DNA from: CAZAFN01 sp964484795
GTDB taxonomy: Bacteria; Pseudomonadota; Alphaproteobacteria; Methylaequorales; Methylaequoraceae
DNA: 51,939 bases
Direction: 5' to 3'
NCBI GenBank assembly: GCA_964484795.1
Contig: CAZAFN010000008.1
Coordinates: 1-51,939, forward strand
Below are positions 41,708 through 50,942 of this stretch, piece by piece. A model generated the notes under the pieces. It was given only the letters and a program-made list of their open reading frames with translations. It did not search any database and was not told the origin of the DNA. Numbering within the stretch: the stretch's first letter is position 1; the number at the start of each line of letters is the position of its first letter. The position numbers were made by a program, and so were the translations under genes.

Positions 41708-42927
41708 TTTTTAAAAAAGAAAAAAAAATAAATTTTAAAAACTTTCCAGATAAAGATGGAAGGTTTGGAAAATTTGGTGGACGGTTTGTTGCTGAAACAT
41801 TAATGCCGTTACTTTTAGAATTAGAAAAACAATATAGTTCAGCAAAAAATTCAACAAAATTTAAATCACAGTTAAATTATTTCTTTAAAAACTACATAGG
41901 CAGACCTAGTCCTTTGTATTTTGCTGAAAGAGTATCAAAAAAGATGAATAACGCCAAAATTTACTTTAAACGTGATGAACTAAATCATACAGGAGCACAC
42001 AAAATTAATAACTGCATTGGTCAAATATTGTTGGCTCAAAGAATGGGTAAAAAAAGAATTGTAGCTGAAACGGGAGCAGGACAACATGGTTTAGCAACTG
42101 CAACTGTCTGCGCTTTATTCAATTTAAAGTGTATTGTCTATATGGGTGAACTTGATATTAAACGTCAAGCACCAAATGTTTTTAAAATGAAATTACTTGG
42201 AGCTGAAATTCGATCTGTAAAATCAGGAACTGCGACCCTAAAAGATGCAATGAATGAAGCTTTAAGAGATTGGGTTTCAAATGTCAATGATACATTCTAC
42301 GTTATAGGAACCGTTGCGGGTCCTCACCCATACCCAATGATGGTAAGAGATTTTCAATCAGTAATAGGAAATGAAGCAAAAGAACAAATTCTAAGATTTG
42401 AAAAAAAATTACCAAATTTGCTTATTGCTTGTATTGGTGGAGGTTCTAATGCCTTGGGTCTATTTTACCCATTTCTTAACGAAAAAAATGTAAAAATGAT
42501 TGGAGTGGAGGCTGGTGGGGAGGGAATAAATACAAAAAAACATGCTGCATCCATATCAAAAGGCAAACCAGGTTTTCTTCATGGAAATTATACCTATCTA
42601 CTCCAAGATTCAGATGGACAAATCAATGACGCACATTCTATCTCTGCCGGATTAGACTATCCAGGAATTGGACCTGAACATTCTTGGTTAAAAGAAATAG
42701 GGAGAGTGAAATATGTAAATTCAACTGATAAAGAGGCATTAGGGGCTTTCAAGGTATGTTGTAAATTGGAAGGAATAATTCCAGCACTTGAGCCTTCGCA
42801 CGCTCTTGCGTATCTATTAAAAAATAAAAGAAAATTTTCAAAAAACGATATCGTAATTATGAATATGTGTGGAAGAGGTGACAAAGATATTTTTTCTATA
42901 TCCGAATATTTAGGTGTAAAATTGTGA
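41704..42927 (+). CDS. trpB: Tryptophan synthase beta subunit
   Basis: A 407-residue PLP enzyme joining indole and serine. PLP-binding Lys100 lies in HTGAHKINNC; the family motifs FGGRFVAETLMPLL, AETGAGQHGLATA, GGGSNALGLFYPF and HSWLKEIGRV are all present. Full length. It starts within the trpF stop (ATGA) and overlaps trpA by 4 bases, so the three are translated in step. Confidence 0.97.
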   Translation: MIFKKEKKINFKNFPDKDGRFGKFGGRFVAETLMPLLLELEKQYSSAKNSTKFKSQLNYFFKNYIGRPSPLYFAERVSKKMNNAKIYFKRDELNHTGAHKINNCIGQILLAQRMGKKRIVAETGAGQHGLATATVCALFNLKCIVYMGELDIKRQAPNVFKMKLLGAEIRSVKSGTATLKDAMNEALRDWVSNVNDTFYVIGTVAGPHPYPMMVRDFQSVIGNEAKEQILRFEKKLPNLLIACIGGGSNALGLFYPFLNEKNVKMIGVEAGGEGINTKKHAASISKGKPGFLHGNYTYLLQDSDGQINDAHSISAGLDYPGIGPEHSWLKEIGRVKYVNSTDKEALGAFKVCCKLEGIIPALEPSHALAYLLKNKRKFSKNDIVIMNMCGRGDKDIFSISEYLGVKL

Positions 42928-43745
42928 AAAAAATTATATCTAACAGAATAGAAAAAAAATTTTTGGAGCTTAAAAAAGAAAAAAGAAAAGCCCTGGTTTC
43001 TTTTATAACTGCTGGTGATCCAAATTTAAAAACTAGCCAAAAAATAATGAATTTACTTCCGTCCTTTGGAACAGATATAGTTGAAATTGGGATGCCTTTT
43101 TCAGACCCAATGGCAGATGGGCCCACCATTCAGAAATCTAGCCAAAGGGCCATTAAGTCCGGAACAAATCTTAAGAAAACCTTAGAAATTGTAAAAAATT
43201 TTAGAACCATTCATAATCACACACCAATTGTTCTTATGGGATATTTTAATCCAATATTTCAATTCGGCTTAGTTAATTTTTTTTCCAAAGCCTCTCGTGT
43301 TGGAGTGGACGGACTAATTATTGTCGATCTCCCACCAGAAGAAAATCAACTAATAGAAAATCTAACAAAAAAATTTAACATTCATAATATAAGATTGCTC
43401 ACTCCAACTAGTGATAAAGGTAGATTAAAAAAAATTTTAAAATCTACCAGTGGTTTTCTCTACTATGTTTCTATCATGGGAATAACTGGAACAAAGAAAC
43501 CAAGTATTTCAAGTGTTAAAAAATCGATAACACAAATAAAAAAACACACAAACCTTCCAGTTCTTGTTGGATTTGGCATCAATAATTCAAGACAAGTATA
43601 TGAAATTAACAAATTTGCTGATGGATGCGTAGTTGGTTCAGCAATTATTAAAATTTTAGAAAAATCACTAATTAGAATGTTTACTGAAAAAGAAATGCTT
43701 AAAAAAATAAACGAATTTTTGTTAAAACTAAAAAAAGCATGTTAA
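42924..43745 (+). CDS. trpA: Tryptophan synthase alpha subunit
   Basis: A 273-residue TIM-barrel enzyme splitting indole-3-glycerol phosphate and passing indole to TrpB. Motifs: ALVSFITAGDPN, the catalytic Glu/Asp in IVEIGMPFSDPMADGPTIQ, MGYFNPIF, and GFGINN(S)RQV near the phosphate site. The start GTG lies in trpB. It is followed 9 bases later by accD. Confidence 0.97.
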   Translation: MKKIISNRIEKKFLELKKEKRKALVSFITAGDPNLKTSQKIMNLLPSFGTDIVEIGMPFSDPMADGPTIQKSSQRAIKSGTNLKKTLEIVKNFRTIHNHTPIVLMGYFNPIFQFGLVNFFSKASRVGVDGLIIVDLPPEENQLIENLTKKFNIHNIRLLTPTSDKGRLKKILKSTSGFLYYVSIMGITGTKKPSISSVKKSITQIKKHTNLPVLVGFGINNSRQVYEINKFADGCVVGSAIIKILEKSLIRMFTEKEMLKKINEFLLKLKKAC

Positions 43746-43754
43746 TTTAAATCT

Positions 43755-44597
43755 ATGAATTGGATAACTAATTTTGTAAAACCTAAACTTCAAGCACTTG
43801 TTGAAAAAAAACAAGTCCCTGACAATTTGTGGGAAACATGTCCAAAGTGTTCTCAAATGCTATTAAAAAGAGAACTAGAAAGTAATCTTTGCGTTTGCAA
43901 ACATTGTGACTATCATTTTCGCATAAGTGCAAAAAAAAGATTAGATTTTTTTCTGGGAAAAAACTATATGATAATGGATACTCCAAAAATTAAACCTGAT
44001 CCATTAAAGTTTAAAGATAAGCAAAAATATCTAGATCGATTAAAAAATGCACAAAAGGAAAATGATGCAAATGATTCTGTTATTGTTGCATCAGGAACTC
44101 TTGGAAAAAAAAAATTGATAACAGCAATATTTGATTTTAATTTTATGGGTGGATCTATGGGAATGGCAGCTGGTGAAGCAATAATAACAGCCTGTGATTA
44201 TGCTAAAAAAAATTTTTTACCATTGATTATTTTTAGCTCTTCAGGAGGAGCCAGAATGCAGGAAGGAATTTTATCACTTATGCAAATGCCAAGAACCGTG
44301 ATTGCAATCAATTCGTTTGGTAAGTCTAAATTACCGTTCATTTCCATACTTACAGACCCCACCACCGGTGGAGTTTCAGCATCTTTTGCAATGTTAGGTG
44401 ATATTATAATAGCTGAAAAAAATGCTACAATTGGCTTTGCCGGTAGTAGGGTAATAGAAGAAACAATTAAAGAAAAACTTCCACAAAACTTTCAAAAATC
44501 TGAATATTTGATTGAAAAAGGTATGATAGATATAGTCACTCATAGAAAAAACCTCAATAAGAAGGTTGAAGACATTCTGAGTTTTTTATCACCTTAA
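43755..44597 (+). CDS. accD: Acetyl-CoA carboxylase, carboxyltransferase beta subunit
   Basis: A 280-residue subunit of the carboxyltransferase making malonyl-CoA for fatty acid synthesis. The zinc ribbon ligands are C29, C32, C48 and C51 (ETCPKCSQ and VCKHCDYHF). The crotonase-like core follows with FDFNFMGGSMGMAAGEAI, SSGGARMQEG and TDPTTGGVSASFAMLGDI. The C-terminus is standard. It sits between trpA and folC, a conserved order in the class. Confidence 0.97.
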   Translation: MNWITNFVKPKLQALVEKKQVPDNLWETCPKCSQMLLKRELESNLCVCKHCDYHFRISAKKRLDFFLGKNYMIMDTPKIKPDPLKFKDKQKYLDRLKNAQKENDANDSVIVASGTLGKKKLITAIFDFNFMGGSMGMAAGEAIITACDYAKKNFLPLIIFSSSGGARMQEGILSLMQMPRTVIAINSFGKSKLPFISILTDPTTGGVSASFAMLGDIIIAEKNATIGFAGSRVIEETIKEKLPQNFQKSEYLIEKGMIDIVTHRKNLNKKVEDILSFLSP

Positions 44598-44606
44598 TAT
44601 TGAACT

Positions 44607-45914
44607 GTGGACAAATCCAAAAAAATTCTTAGAAGATTAGAATTACTTCACCCAAAAAAAATTGACCTATCTTTGAACAGACTTAAGAAACTTTTAAAAA
44701 AACTTGGAAATCCACATTACAATTTACCTCCTATAATTCATATTGCTGGAACAAATGGTAAAGGTTCCGTCACATCTTTTCTAAGAAATATTTTTGAAAA
44801 TGCTAAATTTAATGCACATGTTTATACCTCACCTCATTTAGTTAGATTTAACGAAAGGATCAGATTAAATTCAAAATTAATTAGCAACAAACTTCTTAAT
44901 TCGCTTTTGGAAGAATGTGAATGCCAGAATAATGGTGAAAAAATAACTTTTTTCGAAATTACCACAGCTGCTGCTTTTCTAGCATTTAGCAGAATAAAAT
45001 CAGACATCGTTTTAATGGAAACTGGATTAGGTGGCAAATATGATGCAACTAACGTTATTAAAAAATCTTTATGCTCTGTTCTTACTCCAATCTCTATGGA
45101 TCATATGAATTTTTTGGGCTCCTCATTAACCAAAATTGCAACAGAGAAACTTGGAATTCTAAAAAATAATTCTTTCTCGGTAATTTCAAAACAAGCAAAA
45201 CCTGTAAAAAATTTAATTAAAAAATTGGCTAAAAAAAAGAATGTCAAATTGTTTTATGAAGGTGATGAATGGGAAATAATAAAAAAGGATTTAAAAAAAA
45301 ATAAATTTATAATTAGGTTCTTAGAATCCCGTTTTGAATTTCCCTTACCATCATTAGAAGGTGAGCACCAAATTAATAATGCTGGAACTGCGATTGCAAC
45401 AATTTTAGCTCTAGAAAACTTCAAAATTAAAAAAGAGTCCATTTCTAGTGGTATCAGTTCAGCAGATTGGCCTGCTAGAATGCAAAATCTGGCATCTGGA
45501 AAACTTTCAAGAATAGTTAGTAAAAAATTTGATATTTGGTTAGATGGAGGACATAATGAACATGCCTCAGAAATCATATATAAAACAATTAATGGTTGGA
45601 AGGAAAAGAAGGTCATTCTAATTATTGGAATGGTTAAAGGCAAGGATCCAGTAAAATTTGTTTCCAAATTAATTGGCAAAATTTCTTCATTAATTGTTCT
45701 TCCTATAGATGAACATAATTACATTCAACCATATGAAATTAAAAGCGATTTATCAAAAAAATTCCATAATCAAATCGAAATTAACTGCTGCCTTAATATT
45801 GTCGAAGCACTTAACTTAATTTCAAGAAAGTTCAAAAGTGCCAAGATTTTGATTTGCGGCTCTTTATTTCTTGCTGGACAGATTCTTAGAGAAGATGGAC
45901 AAAAAGTAAAATAA
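44607..45914 (+). CDS. folC: Folylpolyglutamate synthase / dihydrofolate synthase
   Basis: A 435-residue Mur-ligase-like enzyme that makes dihydrofolate and extends its glutamate tail. P-loop IAGTNGKGSVTSFL (about residues 46-59), SPHLVRFNERIRL, ETGLGGKYDATNVI, SMDHMNFLG, and the second-domain DGGHNEHA. Length fits the bifunctional form. The start is GTG at 44607, 9 bases after accD. It is convergent with trxA. Confidence 0.94.
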   Translation: MDKSKKILRRLELLHPKKIDLSLNRLKKLLKKLGNPHYNLPPIIHIAGTNGKGSVTSFLRNIFENAKFNAHVYTSPHLVRFNERIRLNSKLISNKLLNSLLEECECQNNGEKITFFEITTAAAFLAFSRIKSDIVLMETGLGGKYDATNVIKKSLCSVLTPISMDHMNFLGSSLTKIATEKLGILKNNSFSVISKQAKPVKNLIKKLAKKKNVKLFYEGDEWEIIKKDLKKNKFIIRFLESRFEFPLPSLEGEHQINNAGTAIATILALENFKIKKESISSGISSADWPARMQNLASGKLSRIVSKKFDIWLDGGHNEHASEIIYKTINGWKEKKVILIIGMVKGKDPVKFVSKLIGKISSLIVLPIDEHNYIQPYEIKSDLSKKFHNQIEINCCLNIVEALNLISRKFKSAKILICGSLFLAGQILREDGQKVK

Positions 45915-45921
45915 AAAAAAT

Positions 45922-46248
45922 TTAGATTTTGGAATCTATCCAAGAAATTAAATCAGTTTTAGGCAATAAACCAACTTTTGTATCCACTAATTCACCATCT
46001 TTAAAAAAGAGTAGGGTTGGAATACTTCTTATTGAAAATTTCATTGCTAGGTCTTGGTTCTCATCTAAATTAACTTTTGCAACTAATATCTTGTTCTTAA
46101 GTTCATCTGAAATCTCTTCAAGTATAGGAGTTAAGGTTTTGCATGGACCACACCATTCGGCCCAGAAATCCACTAAAATAGGAATGCTAGAATTTTGTAT
46201 TTCATTGTCAAAATTATCCAAACTTAGGTTTTTTATATTAGCCATCAT
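45922..46248 (-). CDS. trxA: Thioredoxin 1
   Basis: A 108-residue thioredoxin, the general disulfide reductant. The active site is W32-C33-G34-P35-C36 (WAEWCGPCKTL) and the cis-Pro loop is IRSIPTLLFF. An alternative start at the second Met makes little difference. It lies next to folC (convergent) and is the first of a minus block read before it: the upstream gene is an exonuclease I, whereas addA is common here in other alphaproteobacteria as I recall. Confidence 0.95.
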   Translation of the reverse strand: MMANIKNLSLDNFDNEIQNSSIPILVDFWAEWCGPCKTLTPILEEISDELKNKILVAKVNLDENQDLAMKFSIRSIPTLLFFKDGELVDTKVGLLPKTDLISWIDSKI

Positions 46249-46263
46249 TCTACTCCATCAACT

Positions 46264-47733
46264 CTAACCAAATAATCTATCTGCTAAACTAGAATCAAAT
46301 TCTATCGGTCTTGCAGTTCTATCACCATAGTAATCATTTAAAAAATTTATGTAAATATTATATTCATCTAATTGGTCTTTTAAATTGTTTTCACACAAAC
46401 CTTCTTCTATTTCTAAAGACAAGCTATCTGCTTCTTCCATAGCTGCTGGAAGAGTTAAAAAGTTTTCTTTTTTTAAAGATAGTAATCTCTGGGAAATTTT
46501 TTGATGAAGGTAATTAAAAACATTTTTTGGAAGTTCCTCTGGAAAGTTTCTATAAATATGTTTCGCAGCAAAGAATCTGAGTCTTGGGTCTTTAAATTTT
46601 TCAGCAAAAAACCATTTCTTATCCCAATTCTCTTTATGGAAATTGATCATCATCATAGAATCATGGTAGTTTAAATTTTGTGAGTAAATTGTATCTTCTT
46701 CAAATGTTTCTTCTTGAGACTTATTTTCTTGCAGATCAATTGCTTCTTTTTCTAAAATATTTTTTAACTTGTCCAAAAAATTAGTGTCTTCAAGTTGCTT
46801 TGATTTTAGTGAAATTTCCTCATCAGTTAATTTTGAATAAGGAGAAATATTTCTTGAAAAAGATTCATTTAGAATTGTTGGTTGCTTATTCAGTTTGATT
46901 TTGCGAAAAAAACTTTTATTTTTGTATATTTCTCTTAATTCATTTTCATCAAGGTCGATAATTTCTTGGCTATTATACTTCAAATCAAACCCTATGCTTT
47001 GGTTTTTATAAACTGGATGGTTCATCAAATTTTTAACTAAATAAATTCTGTGTGAACTAAATAAATAATTGTGGTAAGTAAAAATTTTCTCTTTGCTTAT
47101 TTTCTTCTCAACATTTTTAGCTCTAGAATTTTCAATGAAAATATTGAAAAAATCTCTATTCTTTTTTGTTAATAATTCCATTAATTTCATAGTTGATTCA
47201 ACATCTGCAATTGCTTCATGTGAATTATAAGAACTAAAGTTATTTGCTCTAGCTAAACTTTCAAGCTTAAATGTCAGTTTGCCGTCATCATTTTTTTCTA
47301 CATTTATCTGATTAGATCTAAATGCATGAACCATAGTTACAAAATTGAGAAGATCCCCTCTAAAATTACCTTCAGTATTAGTTAGATAGGGGAAAAAAAA
47401 ATGTTCCCAAAAAGCCTGTCTAAAAAACTCCTCATCAAAATTTATTGAATTAAAACCAAGGTAAAAACTATTTTTAAACTTTCGAAGAAAATCCCTAATC
47501 TCTAAAACCATTTCATAGTAAGTTTTTTTGTGTGACAAAATATCTGACATTCTTAATTTATTCACTCTCAGTGCCTTAATGGATGGCACTAGATCAGAAT
47601 TCAATCTAGATTTAGTATTCAACTTACTTTTAGAGTTGAATTGTTTATCATAGACTATAAAACCCGCTTGCAAAATTTGATCAAATCTTGCAGATCTGCC
47701 TGTGGTCTCAAAGTCGTAAATTATATATACCAT
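46264..47733 (-). CDS. sbcB: Exodeoxyribonuclease I (SbcB-like)
   Basis: A 489-residue DEDDh exonuclease that digests ssDNA 3'-5' and serves mismatch repair and recombination. Exo I motif is YDFETTG (D7, E9), Exo II FNSINFDEEFF with N and D, Exo III HEAIADVEST (H and D). After the exonuclease domain (1-185), a long SH3-like/helical extension, as in E. coli ExoI, runs to the end. It lies between trxA and the MurU-like gene, where addB-addA generally sit in the class. No add genes are visible in this window. Confidence 0.85.
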   Translation of the reverse strand: MVYIIYDFETTGRSARFDQILQAGFIVYDKQFNSKSKLNTKSRLNSDLVPSIKALRVNKLRMSDILSHKKTYYEMVLEIRDFLRKFKNSFYLGFNSINFDEEFFRQAFWEHFFFPYLTNTEGNFRGDLLNFVTMVHAFRSNQINVEKNDDGKLTFKLESLARANNFSSYNSHEAIADVESTMKLMELLTKKNRDFFNIFIENSRAKNVEKKISKEKIFTYHNYLFSSHRIYLVKNLMNHPVYKNQSIGFDLKYNSQEIIDLDENELREIYKNKSFFRKIKLNKQPTILNESFSRNISPYSKLTDEEISLKSKQLEDTNFLDKLKNILEKEAIDLQENKSQEETFEEDTIYSQNLNYHDSMMMINFHKENWDKKWFFAEKFKDPRLRFFAAKHIYRNFPEELPKNVFNYLHQKISQRLLSLKKENFLTLPAAMEEADSLSLEIEEGLCENNLKDQLDEYNIYINFLNDYYGDRTARPIEFDSSLADRLFG

Positions 47734-48456
47734 TCACTTAAGTAGTAAGTTTATTTTATTTAAATCTCTTGGGTTACTTATATGGTACCAAGGGTTGTTA
47801 TCAATAAAACCATAAATTCTTCCTTTATCAATTAAGGAAAAAAAAATTTCTCGAATTGAAAATTTTTTTTTTTTAAATTTGTGAAGAACTTTTGGGTTAA
47901 TTATTTGCAATCCAGTAAAAGTGTAGTCAGAACAATTATTTATTTTTAAAATTTTAGAAACTTTACTTTTGGGATTTTTAAGATCAAAATCACCATTTCC
48001 ATAATAACCAAAAAAATCATTTTTAGGTTTAAGACATAAAAGTATATCCATCTTTTTTTCACTCCAATTATGTATTAAAGAATCCAGTGTTAGATAGTCT
48101 TTATCAATCCAGAAAATATCACCATTTATTAAGACTTTGGGTTTATTTGAACGTAAGAAAAAATCATTATCTATGGCATTAAGCAATCCACCGCCAGTTT
48201 CTAATATTTCATTTTCAACAATTACCCTTACTTTCGGATTAAAAGGCTTAACTTCTTTTACAATTCTGTCAGCTAAATGAAATGCATTCACCACAATATT
48301 TTTAAATTTCAATTCTAGAAGTTTTTCTATCTGATGTAATAGAAGGCTCTTATCATTTATTTTTACAAGCGGTTTGGGGATCTTATCGGTGATCGGCAAC
48401 ATCCTTTTACCAAAACCTGCAGCGAAGATCATAGCTTCATTAATTGCTTTTTTCAT
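47734..48456 (-). CDS. murU: Nucleotidyltransferase family protein (MurU-like)
   Basis: A 240-residue sugar-1-phosphate nucleotidyltransferase. The nucleotide loop AAGFGKRMLPITDKIPKPLVKIND begins at about residue 12, ETGGGLLNAI is the base/sugar site, and LINGDIFW the metal Asp. With the adjacent AmgK-like kinase it fits the cell-wall recycling pair that converts MurNAc to UDP-MurNAc, bypassing de novo synthesis. Mannose-1-phosphate guanylyltransferase is an alternative. Its 5' end overlaps the kinase gene by 17 bases. Confidence 0.8.
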   Translation of the reverse strand: MKKAINEAMIFAAGFGKRMLPITDKIPKPLVKINDKSLLLHQIEKLLELKFKNIVVNAFHLADRIVKEVKPFNPKVRVIVENEILETGGGLLNAIDNDFFLRSNKPKVLINGDIFWIDKDYLTLDSLIHNWSEKKMDILLCLKPKNDFFGYYGNGDFDLKNPKSKVSKILKINNCSDYTFTGLQIINPKVLHKFKKKKFSIREIFFSLIDKGRIYGFIDNNPWYHISNPRDLNKINLLLK

Positions 48457-49408
48457 AAATCATTGGTTTTAGAAAGTTATAGAGATCAGAAAATTCCTTC
48501 TTTTCTATATTTAATTTTAACATTCTTAAAACTCTTGGAATATGGCATAAATACTCTTTTTTTTTATCTCTAACAAATAATCTTGAAAAAATACCAAGAA
48601 CTTTCAAATGCCTCTGTATTGCAATTACTGAATATGAGAATGTAAATAGTTTTCTATCAATTTCAGGAAAAGATTTAAGATAATGGTTGATTAGCATTTT
48701 TTCTAATCTCTTGGGAACATCAATCCTAGCATCTTGTGTCAAAGAAACAAGGTCGTAAACACAAGGGCCGGTTACTGCATCTTGATAATCAATCCAACCA
48801 CATTTAAGATGTTTTTTTCTATTTCTCAAAAAAAAGAGATTGTCAATGTGATAGTCTCGATGAACAAACACCTCAGGAAGCAAAAAAATTTTATTCAAAA
48901 ATTTTGTAAATAATAACTCAAATTTCTTTTCTAAATGATTTGTTTCTTTCTTCCTTTTGAATAAAGGTAGATACCACTTAAAAAATAAATTCGATTCTTT
49001 AAAAAACTTCTTCTTATCATATTTTGAAATTGCAGGTAATTTTTTTTTTTTGTGCATCCAAATCAATGCATCCACAGCAGTTTCATACAATTTTTTTTTG
49101 TTTTTTTGATTCATATAAAAACTATATTTTTTGGTGCCTAAATTTTCAATAATTAATATTCCTTCATTTTGGAAATCTTTTATGATTTCAGGAACACTTA
49201 CTTCTTCTTTAAGAATTTTCGTGATTTTTAAAAAATTGTTAATACTTTTAGGTTTGGAATCATACATAAGAACGTTTTTTTTTCTTCCTTGTATTAAGTC
49301 AAAATACTTCCTATTGGAAGCATCTCCAGCTAAAAATTTCAAATTAGAAAAATTCACATGATTTTCTTCTAATTTTCTTCTAATTTTCCTTTCAAAAAAT
49401 TTTTTCAT
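48440..49408 (-). CDS. amgK: Aminoglycoside phosphotransferase-type sugar kinase (AmgK-like)
   Basis: A 322-residue APH-fold kinase. Brenner motif VFVHRDYHIDNLFF (catalytic Asp), followed by CGWIDYQDAVTGPCVYDLVSL with the metal-binding Asp. In the AmgK family this phosphorylates MurNAc and GlcNAc at the anomeric carbon during peptidoglycan recycling. Position between tsaE and the murU-like gene is the conserved alphaproteobacterial arrangement. It overlaps both neighbours by 17 bases. Confidence 0.8.
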   Translation of the reverse strand: MKKFFERKIRRKLEENHVNFSNLKFLAGDASNRKYFDLIQGRKKNVLMYDSKPKSINNFLKITKILKEEVSVPEIIKDFQNEGILIIENLGTKKYSFYMNQKNKKKLYETAVDALIWMHKKKKLPAISKYDKKKFFKESNLFFKWYLPLFKRKKETNHLEKKFELLFTKFLNKIFLLPEVFVHRDYHIDNLFFLRNRKKHLKCGWIDYQDAVTGPCVYDLVSLTQDARIDVPKRLEKMLINHYLKSFPEIDRKLFTFSYSVIAIQRHLKVLGIFSRLFVRDKKKEYLCHIPRVLRMLKLNIEKKEFSDLYNFLKPMIYEKSN

Positions 49409-49856
49409 TTAATTCTTTTTTGTAAATTTTTCCAAAAAATTTTATTTTTACCCGTCTATTGAAATGCTTATCTTCAAAAAAAAAAAAATCTATTCTATTT
49501 TTAGGAAGAAAATCTTTGACAATTTCTGGCCATTCAACAATAACACAATCTTTAAGAGCAGTTTCAAAATCCAAATTAAAAATTTCATCTTTTTTAGATA
49601 TTCTGTAAAGATCATAATGCCAAATTTTAATTTTACTTAAATCATAAGTTTGTAAAATTGGGAAAGTTGGGCTTAGAACTTTAGTCTTTTTATCTGCTAG
49701 GGAATTTATAAGAAATCTAGCAAACGTAGTTTTACCAGAACCTAGGTCTCCATACAAACATAAAAAAGATTCATGTTGAATGAATTTAGAAATCTTTTTT
49801 GCTAATTTAGCACATTCATTTAGATTTTTAAGATGTATATCATATTGTTCTTTCAT
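49392..49856 (-). CDS. tsaE: tRNA threonylcarbamoyladenosine biosynthesis ATPase TsaE
   Basis: A 154-residue P-loop ATPase needed with TsaB and TsaD for the t6A37 modification of ANN-decoding tRNAs. Walker A is GDLGSGKTTFARF (about residues 36-48), then SPTFPILQTYD and HYDLYRI, the family's T-P-T-F/HxDLYR signatures. The C-terminal tail is longer than usual by some 10 residues and lysine-rich. It starts the minus block that continues through amgK, murU, sbcB and trxA. Confidence 0.92.
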   Translation of the reverse strand: MKEQYDIHLKNLNECAKLAKKISKFIQHESFLCLYGDLGSGKTTFARFLINSLADKKTKVLSPTFPILQTYDLSKIKIWHYDLYRISKKDEIFNLDFETALKDCVIVEWPEIVKDFLPKNRIDFFFFEDKHFNRRVKIKFFGKIYKKELNEKIF

Positions 49857-49919
49857 TTTGATTTAATATTCAAATATTTATATGGTAACTTAATTATAAT
49901 CACCTAGATCATAATAATA

Positions 49920-50930
49920 ATGAAAAAAATAGAAACTGATGTTTTAATTGTTGGAGCGGGACCAGTAGGTTTGTTTTGTGTTTTTGAACTTGGACAGCTT
50001 GGGTTGAAAAGTTGCTTGGTAGACTCTTTGAATGAAATTGGAGGTCAATGTACAGCTCTTTATCCAGAAAAACCCATCTATGATATCCCTGCCTATACAA
50101 AAATATCGGCCAAAAAATTAATTGAAAAGTTAGATTCTCAGATCAAGCCTTTTAAACCCACATTTCTGCTAGATCAAACAGTTGAATGTTTAATGGAAAA
50201 AAAAGAAAAATTTATTCTCAAAACTTCAAAAAATAAATTAGTTAATGCAAAGTGTATTATTATTGCTGCTGGAAATGGCGTGTTTGGACCAAACAAACCA
50301 CCATTATCAAATATTGAAAAATTTGAAGGTAAGTCTGTTTTTTATTCTATTCCTGACAAATCAATTTTTAAAAAAAAGAAGGTTGCTATTGCAGGTGGTG
50401 GAGACTCGGCTGCTGACTGGGCAATTGAATTAGCAAGTACAACCAAAATTATTTATTTCATCCATCGGAGAAAGAATCTTAGGGCAGCACCTAATAGCGT
50501 AAAAGAGCTGGAAAAATTGGAAAAAAAAGGGAAAGTAAAAATGGTAATTCCTTATCAAATTGACTCATTAAAGGGTACGAATGGTTTGATTGATGAACTA
50601 GTTGTCAGACACTTAACAGATAAAACCATTCATATTAAAACCGATTATTTGCTACCTTTCTTTGGTTTATCATCAGATTTAGGACCTATAAAAAAATGGG
50701 AGTTAAAAATTGATAAGAATGAATTGACCATTAATCAATCAACTTGTGAAACATCTAGAAAGGGGATATTCGCTGTAGGTGACATCTGCACATATCCGGG
50801 TAAATTAAAACTAATTCTGACAGGTTTTTCAGAAGCAGCTATTGCTTCTCAATCATGTTATAAGAAAATTTTTCCTGAGAAGAAGTTACATTTTGAATAT
50901 TCAACAACAAAAGGAATAAATAAGCTTTAG
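49920..50930 (+). CDS. Ferredoxin--NADP(+) reductase, thioredoxin-reductase type
   Basis: A 336-residue flavoprotein resembling YumC/FNR2, moving electrons between NADPH and ferredoxin. The FAD motif is VLIVGAGPVGLFCVFELGQLG (about residues 7-27), then GGQCTALYPEKPIYDIPAY, the NADP motif VAIAGGGDSAADWAIEL, and GIFAVGDICTYPGKLKLI (second FAD contact). The CxxC of thioredoxin reductases is absent, which marks this as the FNR type. It is divergent from tsaE and convergent with ahcY (12-base gap). Confidence 0.9.
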   Translation: MKKIETDVLIVGAGPVGLFCVFELGQLGLKSCLVDSLNEIGGQCTALYPEKPIYDIPAYTKISAKKLIEKLDSQIKPFKPTFLLDQTVECLMEKKEKFILKTSKNKLVNAKCIIIAAGNGVFGPNKPPLSNIEKFEGKSVFYSIPDKSIFKKKKVAIAGGGDSAADWAIELASTTKIIYFIHRRKNLRAAPNSVKELEKLEKKGKVKMVIPYQIDSLKGTNGLIDELVVRHLTDKTIHIKTDYLLPFFGLSSDLGPIKKWELKIDKNELTINQSTCETSRKGIFAVGDICTYPGKLKLILTGFSEAAIASQSCYKKIFPEKKLHFEYSTTKGINKL

Positions 50931-50942
50931 TGTAAGAAAAAT

